40,628 nt of DNA from Undibacterium sp. (GCF_030651495.1 NZ_JAUSFI010000064.1:1-40628), one strand, 5' to 3'. Counted from the stretch's first letter, positions 17,928-26,682 are shown. Translations and numbers: made by a program. Notes: generated by a model from the letters alone, not told the origin.

Positions 17928-18790
17928 CAAGTGCCTTGCGCAAAAATTTTGCAGGTTAGCGTGATGAGGTCGCTGCATTCCGAGATTTCTGCTGTCGCCC
18001 AAAACTCTGGACCAGCCAATAGGGTCAGGTCAAAGTCGACATGCTGCTGCATCCATTGATCGGCAATTTTTTTTCTGGCGGGAGGTAGCTCGAGGCTAGC
18101 TGTCGTTTGTATTTCCAGCCAATGCACCGCGCAGTTTTGCGGCGGACACTGCGCCGCATTGAGCGCATCAATCGGTAGTGCCAGCTGCGACGGCACTTCA
18201 TATCCCGCGATTTCTATGGTTTCGCCGTTGATCAGTGCCTGGCGGATAGCTTGCGTGCTGCCGCTTTGTGCATTATTTCCGCTCAACATCTCATTGGCAA
18301 GTCGAAGACGGAAAAATTGGGTTAAAAACTGCTGTCCATTTAAAACAGCTTGCCACATGACTAATTGCTTAATGGGGGTGTTGGGGGTGTTGGCGGCGTT
18401 TCCGTCTCTCAGAAAATCCAAGGAAAGCAGCGCTCCCAGACGTAAGCCGAGTAGGCTGACTGGGGCATTGGTTCGTTCGTGTAGCCAATCGCATGCGACT
18501 GCAAGGTCACTCTTCCAGTCGCTCCAACTGGCGTCGCGCAATTCACCATCGCTGTCGCCGCATCCGTATAGATCCATCAGCAATACCGCAAAGCCCTGAC
18601 GTGCCAAAGACTGCGCCTGCAAAGCCATCATGCGCCGGGATTTATTCATCTCTTCACCAAACGGTGGCACAAACAAAACAGCACCATGACATTTCACGTT
18701 GTCGGCGACAGCATAATAAAGGCAAAAACGCCTGCCGACACCAGCGCTTAAAAAAAAGGCTTTAGCCGAGGATGCCGCGGCAGAGCACAT
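17927..18790 (-). CDS. Exosortase A system-associated alpha/beta hydrolase 2
   Basis: A 287-aa protein with the paired-hydrolase signatures VLFVPPFGEEMNKSRRM and LYGCGDSDGEL. The expected nucleophile elbow reads LLGLRLGALL: Arg occupies the position of the catalytic Ser, so it may be non-catalytic or use another residue. The start codon overlaps the acyl-carrier-protein stop by one base (TAATG), and the gene overlaps hydrolase 1 the same way. This makes a coupled three-gene unit of ACP, hydrolase 2 and hydrolase 1. The pair may handle an acyl group carried by the ACP; that is inference from order alone. Confidence 0.78.
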   Translation of the reverse strand: MCSAAASSAKAFFLSAGVGRRFCLYYAVADNVKCHGAVLFVPPFGEEMNKSRRMMALQAQSLARQGFAVLLMDLYGCGDSDGELRDASWSDWKSDLAVACDWLHERTNAPVSLLGLRLGALLSLDFLRDGNAANTPNTPIKQLVMWQAVLNGQQFLTQFFRLRLANEMLSGNNAQSGSTQAIRQALINGETIEIAGYEVPSQLALPIDALNAAQCPPQNCAVHWLEIQTTASLELPPARKKIADQWMQQHVDFDLTLLAGPEFWATAEISECSDLITLTCKIFAQGT

Positions 18791-19062
18791 TAACTGAGTT
18801 TGCCATCGACAAAAGCGCTAAGACTGCCCAAGGTTTCAAATACCTCGCCACTGATTTCATCATCCTCAATACTAAAGCCAAAGTATTCTTCGAGCTTGGC
18901 AATCACACTGACGACGGCCATGGAGTCAAGTTCTGCCATGCCACCAAGCAAGATTGACTCTGAAGTGAGGTTCAAGCCTTGCTCACCAAGATTAAGGGTT
19001 TCTATTAGAATTTTTTTGACTGACGCAATAGAATTCATGTGGATGTCGGAGGTTGTTTCCAT
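18790..19062 (-). CDS. Acyl carrier protein of the exosortase-associated set
   Basis: A 90-aa acidic protein with the phosphopantetheine-attachment motif ELDSMAVV (Ser47 as counted from the ATG at 19062) and the helix LEEYFGFSIEDDEI typical of ACPs. An ATG at 19038 would give 82 aa and is also possible. It is first in a coupled minus-strand unit with two hydrolases. Such stand-alone ACPs occur with exosortase A and exopolysaccharide genes; the acyl group is unknown. It is divergent from the twin-arginine protein gene across a 557-bp AT-rich gap. Confidence 0.88.
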   Translation of the reverse strand: METTSDIHMNSIASVKKILIETLNLGEQGLNLTSESILLGGMAELDSMAVVSVIAKLEEYFGFSIEDDEISGEVFETLGSLSAFVDGKLS

Positions 19063-19619
19063 CAATTATTCGCCAAAGGTATGACGCTAGGAAGTAATGA
19101 GCAAGAAGCGTGTTTGTACGGTTAAAAATATTTCATTAAAAGTAATACTAATGATACATCATACCTGAAGCTTAAATTTGATGCCCCTAAGCTTGCTTTG
19201 AAACACTTTATTACTTTTTTTATGATAAGCAGACTAGATTTTTTTCATAGAATCAGTAACACTTGAGTATATTTGTAAAAATAACAAATGATATTTGCAA
19301 ACTAAAATTAGTTACTCGCTTCCAGAGATAGTGAAAATTTTATTGTTGGTGCCTGTCCTGCATGTCGATTTTTTTTACATTTATCGCAACATCCGAATAT
19401 ATTTATAGGAATATATCAATATAAATCAATAGCTTATTGATTGTGGCACGGAATGTGCTTATTTGTATTTGCCGAGTCAGATCGCATTCAGTAATCTTAT
19501 TTTTCTGGCTAGTTTCTGGATTATGAATTGTAGAAATGTATGACGTTGTAGTTTGCACCTGTAATTGTGGCGGACCGGGTAAAATTGATTTAGCCGATAT
19601 TAATCACCGAGGTAAGTAT
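19063..19619. other. AT-rich divergent intergenic region
   Basis: No convincing ORF is present. The region is markedly AT-rich (for example 19120-19440), unlike its neighbours, and must hold promoters for the acyl-carrier-protein unit (minus) and the HprK-A/PqqD cluster (plus). A sigma-54-like element lies at 19444-19458 and a GAGGTAAG ribosome site precedes the ATG at 19620. A reading frame continues upstream to 19536, but its sequence (CTCNCGGPG) has no family resemblance and I do not treat it as coding. Confidence 0.6.
19444..19458 (+). promoter_or_regulatory. Sigma-54 (-24/-12) promoter
   Basis: TGGCACG, four bases, then GTGC, followed by TT. The GG and GC elements are 12 bases apart, exactly as in the consensus TGGCACG-N4-TTGC, with one mismatch (G for the first T). 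It points to the gene starting at 19620, implying a leader of about 150 bases. Sigma-54 with the PrsK/PrsR system is known to control exosortase/PEP-CTERM genes in some proteobacteria, so the motif fits this neighbourhood. Confidence 0.6.
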
Positions 19620-20315
19620 ATGAGTGAAATTAACAAACGAACAGTGGCACCCGCTGAGCCAGTGGACGTTCCCGTTCAAGCCTCGCATTCGGTAGAGTCG
19701 ACTTCTCGGCGTCGACTCATCAAACTGGGATCTGCCGCTGTTCCTGTTGTTGCTACCTTGGTAAGTCGGCCAGCGCTCGCTTGGCATTGCAAGAGTCCAT
19801 CTGCTTGGGGTTCTGAAATTATCAACCCCAACACAAGTTTAAAAACTAACGCAGGGCATCAATCATACCCAGACGAGGCATGGTATATCACCGATTGGCG
19901 TGATAATGTCGCCAGGAGTTCGGCCGGATTTGGCGATAAACCTTGGAAGGTTCTCTGTACGAAATACCCGGGTCTTAAAGATGCTACGACGACTACGAAT
20001 GGCAGTTTTGATTATACAAAAGTTACCATCTCAAAATTATTAGCCGTAATCCCAGGATTGCGCTCGACGGCAAGCTCGAATAGCAAAGTCAAGGCAGTGT
20101 TAACGAGCGGATCTGATCTTCAGATTTCGACGCTTGTCGCTCAACTTAACTATATTCTTCTTTCTCCTTTAAGTGCGAATCAAATTGAAAGTTGCCTGTC
20201 AGGGGATAAGTTACAAAAAATGGCCTTGGGTAATTACAGTCCATCTGGGCTGAATCAGACTTGGGATGCCGCGAAGATTAAAACCTATCTGTACGAAAAC
20301 TGGATTGCGCGCTAA
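19620..20315 (+). CDS. Twin-arginine-leader protein of unknown function; possible substrate of the HprK-A/PqqD set
   Basis: A 231-aa protein starting at the ATG with GAGGTAAG upstream. Residues about 29-35 read SRRRLIK, followed by a hydrophobic stretch and PALAWHC, which looks like a Tat signal with cleavage after ALA near residue 54. The mature part is Ser/Thr-rich with three Cys (in WHC, VLC and ESC) and no family I recognise; no C-terminal PEP motif is present. It is the first gene of a packed cluster (next gene starts directly after its stop), so it may be the protein that the PqqD-like chaperone and HprK-like kinase act on. That role is inference. Confidence 0.6.
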   Translation: MSEINKRTVAPAEPVDVPVQASHSVESTSRRRLIKLGSAAVPVVATLVSRPALAWHCKSPSAWGSEIINPNTSLKTNAGHQSYPDEAWYITDWRDNVARSSAGFGDKPWKVLCTKYPGLKDATTTTNGSFDYTKVTISKLLAVIPGLRSTASSNSKVKAVLTSGSDLQISTLVAQLNYILLSPLSANQIESCLSGDKLQKMALGNYSPSGLNQTWDAAKIKTYLYENWIAR

Positions 20316-20636
20316 TTGTTATTTGGCATAACTCAAAACAATCGAGAGAGATTTTTCTGGTCGCTCGTCAACCCCGAGAAGCTCTGCTTTCGGACGTGGC
20401 AAGACGATGATACTTCGGTTGTTTACGATGCTTTTTCCGGTAACACACATTTAATCGACTCACTCGGGCTCGCTCTGCTTCAGTTGCTTGCAGCGGCACC
20501 TCTTTCGACCGAAATGCTAGCTCTGAAACTGGCGGATCTGTATTCCGAGGATGACAAAGCAGTGCTTGATGAGTACATTGCTGCGACTTTGTTACAGTTG
20601 CAAGATGCCGGGCTCCTCAATCAAACTTCACTTTGA
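20316..20636 (+). CDS. HPr-rel-A system PqqD-family peptide chaperone
   Basis: A 106-aa protein with the PqqD-like winged-helix pattern: WQDDDTSVVYDAFSGNTHLI near residues 28-47, then a Leu-rich helical part ending LLQLQDAGLLNQ. PqqD-type proteins bind and present peptides to modifying enzymes. The only in-frame start is TTG at 20316, immediately after the preceding stop and without a clear ribosome site, so translation probably depends on the upstream gene. Its stop overlaps the start of the HprK-related kinase gene. This chaperone/kinase pairing is a recognised but functionally unexplained set. Confidence 0.75.
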   Translation: MLFGITQNNRERFFWSLVNPEKLCFRTWQDDDTSVVYDAFSGNTHLIDSLGLALLQLLAAAPLSTEMLALKLADLYSEDDKAVLDEYIAATLLQLQDAGLLNQTSL

Positions 20637-21550
20637 AAATATCCGAATTCACTGCGACTAAATTGGCTGACGTACTCCGTCGTGGCGAGTTGTTGTTAAA
20701 ACTTGGCCCATTCGTTGCACGACTGAAAACGGATGTCGCATCACTGGTCAGCGATATAGCGTTGATGTATGCTGATTTCTCCGTCTGTCCGGCAGATGCG
20801 TTTGCCGATTTTCACGTCGAAGTTGGCCATGAATCCGGTTTGCGGCGCTGGTTCAAACCCCAGGTGCGCTTTTTCTTTGATGGACGTCCGTCTTTCATTC
20901 CCTTGCCTGCTGCACAAGCGTTTGCCATGCTCGAATGGGGGCTTAACTGGTGTGTGGCGGCACACTGTCATCAGTATTTGATCATTCATGCCGCAGTGAT
21001 CGAAAAAAATGGGATGGCCGCGGTGTTGCCAGCTCCGCCCGGTTCGGGAAAAAGCACGCTGTGTACCGGCTTGGTCATGCGTGGGTGGCGCTTGCTTTCA
21101 GACGAGTTAGCTTTGTATGATATGGCAAGTGGGTTGATCTACGGCATGTCGCGTCCTATCAATTTGAAAAATAAGTCGATTGAGCTTATTAAGCAATATG
21201 CCCCAACAGCGGTCATGACGGCATCGATGCCGGATACGACCAAGGGCACGGTGGCGCTATTGCGTCCGCCAATGAATAGCGTATTGCATGCGAACGAAGC
21301 GGTACGACCCTCATGGATTATTTTGCCTAAATATGAGCAAGATGCGCAGCCTGAGCTCGTGCCGCATAGCCGGGCTCACACCTTCATGCTTATTGCGGAG
21401 CAATCTTTTAACTATGATATACAAGGCCAGCGTGGTTTTGAAGCGATTGGAAATCTGGTGGAGCAAGCGCTATGCTATCAATTCACTTATAGCCAGCTTG
21501 ATGATGCAGAACGTCTATTTGCGCAATTGCTGGCGGAGCGGGTTGGATGA
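20633..21550 (+). CDS. HprK-related kinase A
   Basis: A 305-aa protein resembling the C-terminal kinase domain of HPr kinase/phosphorylase. The P-loop is APPGSGKST (about residues 134-142) and LLSDELALYD (about 154-163) fits the following acidic strand. No HPr substrate protein with the usual Ser-46 site is seen nearby, so its target is unlikely to be sugar-transport HPr. The start is TTG at 20633, overlapping the chaperone stop by three bases; its own stop overlaps the next ATG by four. What it phosphorylates is unknown. Confidence 0.82.
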   Translation: MKISEFTATKLADVLRRGELLLKLGPFVARLKTDVASLVSDIALMYADFSVCPADAFADFHVEVGHESGLRRWFKPQVRFFFDGRPSFIPLPAAQAFAMLEWGLNWCVAAHCHQYLIIHAAVIEKNGMAAVLPAPPGSGKSTLCTGLVMRGWRLLSDELALYDMASGLIYGMSRPINLKNKSIELIKQYAPTAVMTASMPDTTKGTVALLRPPMNSVLHANEAVRPSWIILPKYEQDAQPELVPHSRAHTFMLIAEQSFNYDIQGQRGFEAIGNLVEQALCYQFTYSQLDDAERLFAQLLAERVG

Positions 21551-22665
21551 TGCTTCAGCGTGACTTAATTGTTACTGCCTTGATAGCGCCGCAAGTGTTG
21601 CTGCGATTATCCATGTCCGAATGGGATTTGTTGATTCGTCAGGGACGCCGAGCAAATTTATTGGCGCGATTGGCGCATAAGTTAGTTCAGGAAGACTTGA
21701 TTGAGGCGGTACCGCTTGCTCCCCGCAATCATTTGACTTCGGCGCTGCAAATGGCGCAAAGGCAAGACATCGCTTTGCGCTGGGAGATTGAGTGTATCTG
21801 CAAGGCATTGATGGATACCGGAGTCAAGGTTGTCCTGCTTAAAGGGGCCGCTTATGTCATGGCCGGACTCGCGGTTGCACAAGGGCGGACATTTTCGGAC
21901 GTCGATATCATCGTACCCAAAAACAAACTGGGTCATACCGAAAGCGAGTTAATGATTCATGGCTGGCATGGCTCGCATCACGATGCCTATGACCAGCGCT
22001 ACTATCGTCAGTGGATGCACGAAATACCTCCCATGCGTCATATCAGGAGGGGCACAACGATCGATGTGCACCATACCATTTTGCCTGAGAGCGCCAAAGT
22101 CAAGGTGAATACGGCTGCCTTGATGACGGCGGTGGTTGCGTTGCCGGAGCGTAATAATCTGTATGTTTTACAACCGACAGACATGCTGTTGCACAGCGCT
22201 ACCCATCTTTTTCACGAGGGCGATTTCGAAAAAGGATTGCGCGACTTGTTCGATCTAGACAGCCTGCTTCGGCAGTTTGGCAGCACGCCCGGCTTCTGGG
22301 AGCAACTGGTGCCACGCGCAATGGTATTGGGCCTGACTCGTCCTTTGTATTACGCATTAAGGTATACCACCTTGATGCTAGAGACGCCGGTTCCCCGTCA
22401 TGTGCTAGAAGCCGCTCGCATTGGAAAGCCTCTTGTCTTGGTATCCAAGCTGATGGACGCCTGCTATTTGCGCGCTTTGCGCCCTGTCCATGCCAGCACC
22501 CATTCAATCGGTACGTGGCCCGCACGTTTTGCACTGTATGTCCGTTCGCACTGGATCAAAATGCCGTTTCATCTATTGGCTTATCATTTGGGGCGTAAGG
22601 CATTTATTCGGTCAGAGTCTCATGAAGACAAAAAATCCGGCGCAGATGCTGACTTGAAAGCATAA
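21547..22665 (+). CDS. Nucleotidyltransferase-family protein of the HprK-A cluster
   Basis: A 372-aa protein with a nucleotidyltransferase-like core: VVLLKGAAYV, then GRTFSDVDIIV, whose DVD supplies the metal-binding acidic pair, and later DVHHTIL and LLHSATHLFHEG. This matches the uncharacterised NTP_transf_5 type often found with HprK-related kinases and exosortase or capsule loci. The first ATG overlaps the kinase stop by four bases (ATGA), so the four genes from 19620 are one unit. The acceptor is unknown; nucleotidylation of a peptide or sugar are both possible. Confidence 0.8.
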   Translation: MMLQRDLIVTALIAPQVLLRLSMSEWDLLIRQGRRANLLARLAHKLVQEDLIEAVPLAPRNHLTSALQMAQRQDIALRWEIECICKALMDTGVKVVLLKGAAYVMAGLAVAQGRTFSDVDIIVPKNKLGHTESELMIHGWHGSHHDAYDQRYYRQWMHEIPPMRHIRRGTTIDVHHTILPESAKVKVNTAALMTAVVALPERNNLYVLQPTDMLLHSATHLFHEGDFEKGLRDLFDLDSLLRQFGSTPGFWEQLVPRAMVLGLTRPLYYALRYTTLMLETPVPRHVLEAARIGKPLVLVSKLMDACYLRALRPVHASTHSIGTWPARFALYVRSHWIKMPFHLLAYHLGRKAFIRSESHEDKKSGADADLKA

Positions 22666-22921
22666 GAGGGTACTCATTTGTGCCGACTGCACGATTTTGC
22701 ATAAGAGATGTGCACCGCGACATTTGGCTTCCAGAGAATGATGCTCAAATTCAACATAGTTGCTCGGCACTATCCCACCGTTACGATACTGAATCGTGTT
22801 AGCCTTTATATAAATGAAGTATCTGGCAAAATGATGTTATTTTGATATATTTCCATTATTAATTTTCTGTAAGATGCAAGTAATAGGCAAAAAAGATGGA
22901 GCGCCGTTGTGTTGTTATCAT

Positions 22922-23827
22922 ATGAAAATTTTAATCAAAACTCACCAATTCACTAGTTTCGCGATGATCTTTGCTTACTCTCTTCTCTTGGGGGGGGATG
23001 TTTGGGCAAACGAGAAGGATGACCTATTATCCTCGTCGGAAAGTTTGACTTCGCTGGCGCGTCAATATGAGAATGCCGAAGGTGTTCCTAAAGATTACCA
23101 AAAAGCATTGGAGTTGTATTGCCAGGCAGCTAGAGCTGGTTTTGCTGATGCCCAATATTCCATGGGGTGGATGTATGCAAATGGTCGCGGTGTTAGTAAA
23201 AATGATGAAATCGCTGCACAGTTCTTTCAAATAGCGGCAGAGCAAGGGCATCAGCAAGCGATAGAATTGACCCGAAATATTTCTGGCAATGTGACTTCTT
23301 CGTTACCTACTTGCATGACTTTAACAGAAGTATCGCAGCCATTAAGCACAGAAGCACTCACCAGCCATATATACCCAAAAGGTAAAATTTCTAAATTAGT
23401 AGAAAAACTGGCGCCGCGTTATTCGATTGATCCAAATCTGGCAATGGCAATTATTTATGTCGAGTCGAGGTTTAACGAGCGGGCGATCTCGCCCAAAGAT
23501 GCGCAGGGATTAATGCAATTAACTCAGGGTACCGCCGAGCGGTTTAGTGTGAAAGATCGATTTAATGCGGAGGATAATCTGAAGGGTGGCTTGTCTTATT
23601 TGCGCTGGTTATTAGCTTTTTTCCGCGGAAATGTTTCCTTGGTTGCGGCAGCCTATAATGCAGGAGAGCGGTCGGTGGAAAAATATCACGGAGTTCCACC
23701 ATATCTTGAAACACGCGACTATGTCAAAAATGTCACGGCTTTGTATCAAAAAGCGACCCACCCATTTCAAAGAAATTTGGTGGATTCGTCGAGTGTCGTG
23801 ATGCGCCAGGGTATTGCCATGCGTTGA
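22922..23827 (+). CDS. Exported Sel1-repeat lytic transglycosylase
   Basis: Cleaves peptidoglycan glycan strands. Counting from the ATG at 22922 (301 aa): signal peptide to about residue 30 (GGDVWA), two Sel1 repeats (ENAEGVPKDYQKALELYCQA and ANGRGVSKNDEIAAQFFQIA), a linker, then an SLT domain with the catalytic Glu in YVESRFN and the motifs AQGLMQLT and AAYNAGE. An in-frame ATG at 22874 would add 16 residues; I prefer the later one because it starts the signal peptide. The fused Sel1 repeats suggest partner binding. It follows the HprK-A cluster after a 256-bp gap and need not be co-transcribed. Confidence 0.88.
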   Translation: MKILIKTHQFTSFAMIFAYSLLLGGDVWANEKDDLLSSSESLTSLARQYENAEGVPKDYQKALELYCQAARAGFADAQYSMGWMYANGRGVSKNDEIAAQFFQIAAEQGHQQAIELTRNISGNVTSSLPTCMTLTEVSQPLSTEALTSHIYPKGKISKLVEKLAPRYSIDPNLAMAIIYVESRFNERAISPKDAQGLMQLTQGTAERFSVKDRFNAEDNLKGGLSYLRWLLAFFRGNVSLVAAAYNAGERSVEKYHGVPPYLETRDYVKNVTALYQKATHPFQRNLVDSSSVVMRQGIAMR

Positions 23828-24074
23828 AGAATAGCCTTGCCGGATAATCTTTGGCGCGGATTTTTTTAAGAAAAAATAACACCCTTGATCTTCAAATTGA
23901 GTCGCGCCAAGTGTTCTTTCCGGGCGCTTCAATGGCCTGTCCCCAGAGTTTTTGTTGAAAAATGGTAGGCTTCGCATGACTGCTTAGCGTAAAATTTGCC
24001 GCTAGAATTACCATCCATCACATCTGAATAGTCCAGATATTGCTAGCCCTACACTAGCGGAAAACGAAATCATC

Positions 24075-24287
24075 ATGAGCACTGAAGAACGTCTGATCGA
24101 CCTGGAAATAAGAATTGTCCGCCAGGACGATCTGGTTGATACGCTGAACACGCTAGTCTACCGGCAACAAAAGAAAATTGATGACCTGGAGGCCTTATGT
24201 CTTGCGTTGGCAAGCCGCATGCGAGAGTTGGCAGTGAGTGCCGGTCAGCGTACCGCGGTAACGGATGAAAGGCCGCCGCACTATTGA
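24075..24287 (+). CDS. slyX: SlyX family protein
   Basis: A 70-aa protein of the expected family length: heptad-patterned coiled coil (ERLIDLEIRIVRQDDLVDTL, KKIDDLEALCLAL) and the conserved C-terminal DERPPHY tail. The function of SlyX is not established. It is a single gene with an intrinsic terminator 24 bases after its stop. Confidence 0.9.
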   Translation: MSTEERLIDLEIRIVRQDDLVDTLNTLVYRQQKKIDDLEALCLALASRMRELAVSAGQRTAVTDERPPHY

Positions 24288-24311
24288 AGTGCTGAAGCCA
24301 GCATCAAAGCA

Positions 24312-24340
24312 AAAAAGGGAGCCAACCAGGCTCCCTTTTT
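24312..24340. terminator. Bidirectional intrinsic terminator between slyX and the MBL-fold gene
   Basis: GGGAGCC (24317-24323), 5-nt loop, GGCTCCC (24329-24335), flanked by A-run 24312-24316 and T-run 24336-24340. It can stop transcription from both converging genes. Confidence 0.9.
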
Positions 24341-24357
24341 GTTAAATAAGTGCTGAT

Positions 24358-25347
24358 CTAGGGTGCCGGAGCATAGTTTACCGGTACATAGTTCACCGCG
24401 CTCCAGGCATAGGCCTTACCTTCAGTGCGGACATAACCAAGGCCAGGGAAGGATAAGTGGGCGGCACCAACCAGATAGCCTTGTCTGGCTGCATCGGCAT
24501 ACGCTTTTTTGCGTTGTGCTGCGGCTGCCTTGCTGTCACTGTCAAAATGAATGGTGACTGACGGTTTGTCGAACTGCACTGCAGCGACGTGCATTAAGTC
24601 GCCCCACAGCATCAATTTTTGCCCCTTGCTTTCGATCTGAAAAATGCTATGACCGGCGGTATGGCCGTGGCTGGCGATAGCTTTAATACCTGGGATCAGA
24701 TCGGTGTCGCCATCAAAAGCCTTGAACTTGTCTGCTTTAACATAGGGGTTCAATGAAGCCATGGCCCCTTGGAAAAAACCCTTTTCATCCGCCGTTGCTT
24801 TATCCAGATTCGCTTGATTCAGCCAGAAGTCGGCATCTTTTTTATCGGCACGTACGATGGCATTGGTGAATACGGGTTTATCCGCCTCTGCCAAACCACC
24901 GACATGGTCCGGGTGCATGTGCGTGATGTAAATCTCATCAACTTGTTCCGGCTGGTAACCTGCCGCTTTGATATTTGCTGCCAGTTTACCGAGCGTAGGT
25001 CCGAACAGATGGCCGGCACCGGTATCGACTAACACCAACTTGCTGCCCGTGTTAATCAGATAGCCATTGACCGAAGTTTCAACCGGGCTTGTCAGATGGA
25101 ATTTATTCAGCGCTTTGTTTGTCTTCGCTGGCGTGGTGTTGGTCAGTAATTTGTCTATTGGCAGCGCTACTGTGCCGTCGGATAATGCGGTGATTTCAAA
25201 CTCACCTAGCATCAGACGGTAATAGCCTGGTGCCGATGTTTTTACCATCGGCGCGGCAGCTTGCGCCGCTGTCCCGAATATAGAAAGTACTGTGCCTGCG
25301 GTCATCACAGCGATCACGCCGGTGCGCAAAAAAGAAGTAGGAATCAA
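24358..25347 (-). CDS. Exported MBL-fold metallohydrolase
   Basis: A 329-aa secreted hydrolase of the metallo-beta-lactamase fold. The metal-site motif THMHPDHVGG (HxHxDH, about residues 142-151) is intact, with later ligands in SHGHTAGHS and the C-terminal GAAHLSFPG. The start is TTG at 25347, supported by an AGGAG site seven bases upstream and by the signal peptide that follows (cleavage after AAQAA near 32). Related exported enzymes include lactonases and class B3-like proteins; the substrate is unknown. Shares a bidirectional terminator with slyX. Confidence 0.87.
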   Translation of the reverse strand: MIPTSFLRTGVIAVMTAGTVLSIFGTAAQAAAPMVKTSAPGYYRLMLGEFEITALSDGTVALPIDKLLTNTTPAKTNKALNKFHLTSPVETSVNGYLINTGSKLVLVDTGAGHLFGPTLGKLAANIKAAGYQPEQVDEIYITHMHPDHVGGLAEADKPVFTNAIVRADKKDADFWLNQANLDKATADEKGFFQGAMASLNPYVKADKFKAFDGDTDLIPGIKAIASHGHTAGHSIFQIESKGQKLMLWGDLMHVAAVQFDKPSVTIHFDSDSKAAAAQRKKAYADAARQGYLVGAAHLSFPGLGYVRTEGKAYAWSAVNYVPVNYAPAP

Positions 25348-25463
25348 AGGAGGTCTCCTGAAATGAATAACGAGGGGGAACTAGCTTAGTTTGTCTCGGA
25401 TAGTGAATTGGGCGTAGCTTACATCTGGTACGGTGAACGGTAAAAATTACGTATGCAATATTA

Positions 25464-26318
25464 TCATATTAATAATGCGGCAGTCAGCGAGCGCACTTCC
25501 TCGTCGGACTCTGCCATGATGCTGTTGAGCGTGCCGTCGCCTATGGCAAAATCAATTTCTGGGGCTGCTTGTAGTCTTGTTGCCGGGTGACGTGTGTCGA
25601 GCGGGGACGATACCGGTGAGAGTTCGTTCGCCAGTAACAGGGTGTCTCCCAGGGTTGTGGGCGGCATCGCGCGCATGCCATACCAGAGAGACTCTACCGC
25701 AGTGACTACACTTTTAGGAACCATCAGTTTGTTCAGTACTGCGCGACCGATGATGACTTCAGGCGTTTCGTCCAATTCATCCATGCTGTCAGTTTGATGG
25801 GCAATATTTTCGATCAGCCCGGGAAACTCCTGGGCTTTTGATAATAGATAAAAGCCACCGACCTCATGCACAATTCCGGCAAACATGGCGGTTTCGAAAT
25901 CAACATGGCTGACTTTTCGTGCAATGACATGGGCCAATGCGGCGACATGGGCTGAATGCTCCCATAATTGATTCGCTTTGGCACGTAGCGATGGATCCGT
26001 GATGGCATTACTTATCTGGCGTATGACTACCGAGGTAACGACCGAATGCAAGGTGCCAAAGCCGAGAATAGTGATCGCCATTCTAACATTCGTCACGCCG
26101 CCACCGAAGCGAGAATACGCCACAGAATTGGCAATGGCGACCAGCCTTGCAGCCAGTAGCGGTTCTGTGATGACCAGTTTGGCAGCAGTTTCGATGCTGC
26201 AATCAGGATCGTCCAATGCCTGCTGAATCTTGAGCGAAGCATTGACATTGGTCGGGAAAACTAATTCTCCCTTACCGGCCTGTTCAGTGATCCTTTTGAG
26301 AGCCTCTGATCTGTTCAT
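25464..26318 (-). CDS. HDOD-domain signalling protein
   Basis: A 284-aa cytoplasmic protein built on an HDOD domain, a degenerate HD phosphohydrolase fold without the metal ligands. Typical segments are ITEPLLAARLVAIANSVAY, the helix VRMAITILGFGTL and a later AGIVHEVGGFYLL. HDOD proteins act in signalling, often with cyclic di-GMP or stress responses. Start at ATG with GAGGA upstream. It lies upstream of the MBL-fold gene on the same strand with a 116-bp gap, and its own upstream region carries a short tandem repeat. Confidence 0.87.
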   Translation of the reverse strand: MNRSEALKRITEQAGKGELVFPTNVNASLKIQQALDDPDCSIETAAKLVITEPLLAARLVAIANSVAYSRFGGGVTNVRMAITILGFGTLHSVVTSVVIRQISNAITDPSLRAKANQLWEHSAHVAALAHVIARKVSHVDFETAMFAGIVHEVGGFYLLSKAQEFPGLIENIAHQTDSMDELDETPEVIIGRAVLNKLMVPKSVVTAVESLWYGMRAMPPTTLGDTLLLANELSPVSSPLDTRHPATRLQAAPEIDFAIGDGTLNSIMAESDEEVRSLTAALLI

Positions 26319-26372
26319 GCTGAAGTATCCTCTTGCTTGATTTAAGCGCGTTTTAGTGAGTTAAAGCAGGTG

Positions 26373-26408
26373 AACTCACTCAATAACTCACTCAATAACT
26401 GACTAAAA
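26373..26408. repeat. Short tandem repeat, 12-bp unit
   Basis: AACTCACTCAAT is repeated exactly at 26373-26384 and 26385-26396, followed by a diverged copy at 26397-26408. A matching inverted piece (AGTGAGTTA) lies at 26355-26363, so part could fold as a hairpin. It lies about 55 bases upstream of the HDOD start. The rest of the 26319-26682 gap has no ORF I can support. Confidence 0.6.
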
Positions 26409-26682
26409 AATCGATCAAAACACCCACCAAACTTTATCAACCAGTTCAAACGCGTTTTGCAGGATGACTAGTGATCAAATTTGAGTGTATTTATTGATTT
26501 TAGCACCCGTACCGTAGAACCGATAAACCTAGTATCCGTATCATATGACAGAACGGCCTGTCTGGACAGGCGCACGTATGGCAATAACTAACATAATCAA
26601 ATGGATCGATAGACCCTATTGACTGCACCGTTTACAAAATAGGCGGCTGGTTTTCGCTGACGGTCAGAGTGCCATTACATCT

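Noticed and set aside
19101..19115. Possible minus-strand sigma-54 promoter for the acyl carrier protein unit (ACACG, 4 bases, TTGC)
   Set aside because: The essential GG at -24 is AA here, so it is unlikely to function.
22784..22798. Small inverted repeat ACGAT/ATCGT before the lytic transglycosylase gene
   Set aside because: Five-bp arms are too short to separate from chance.
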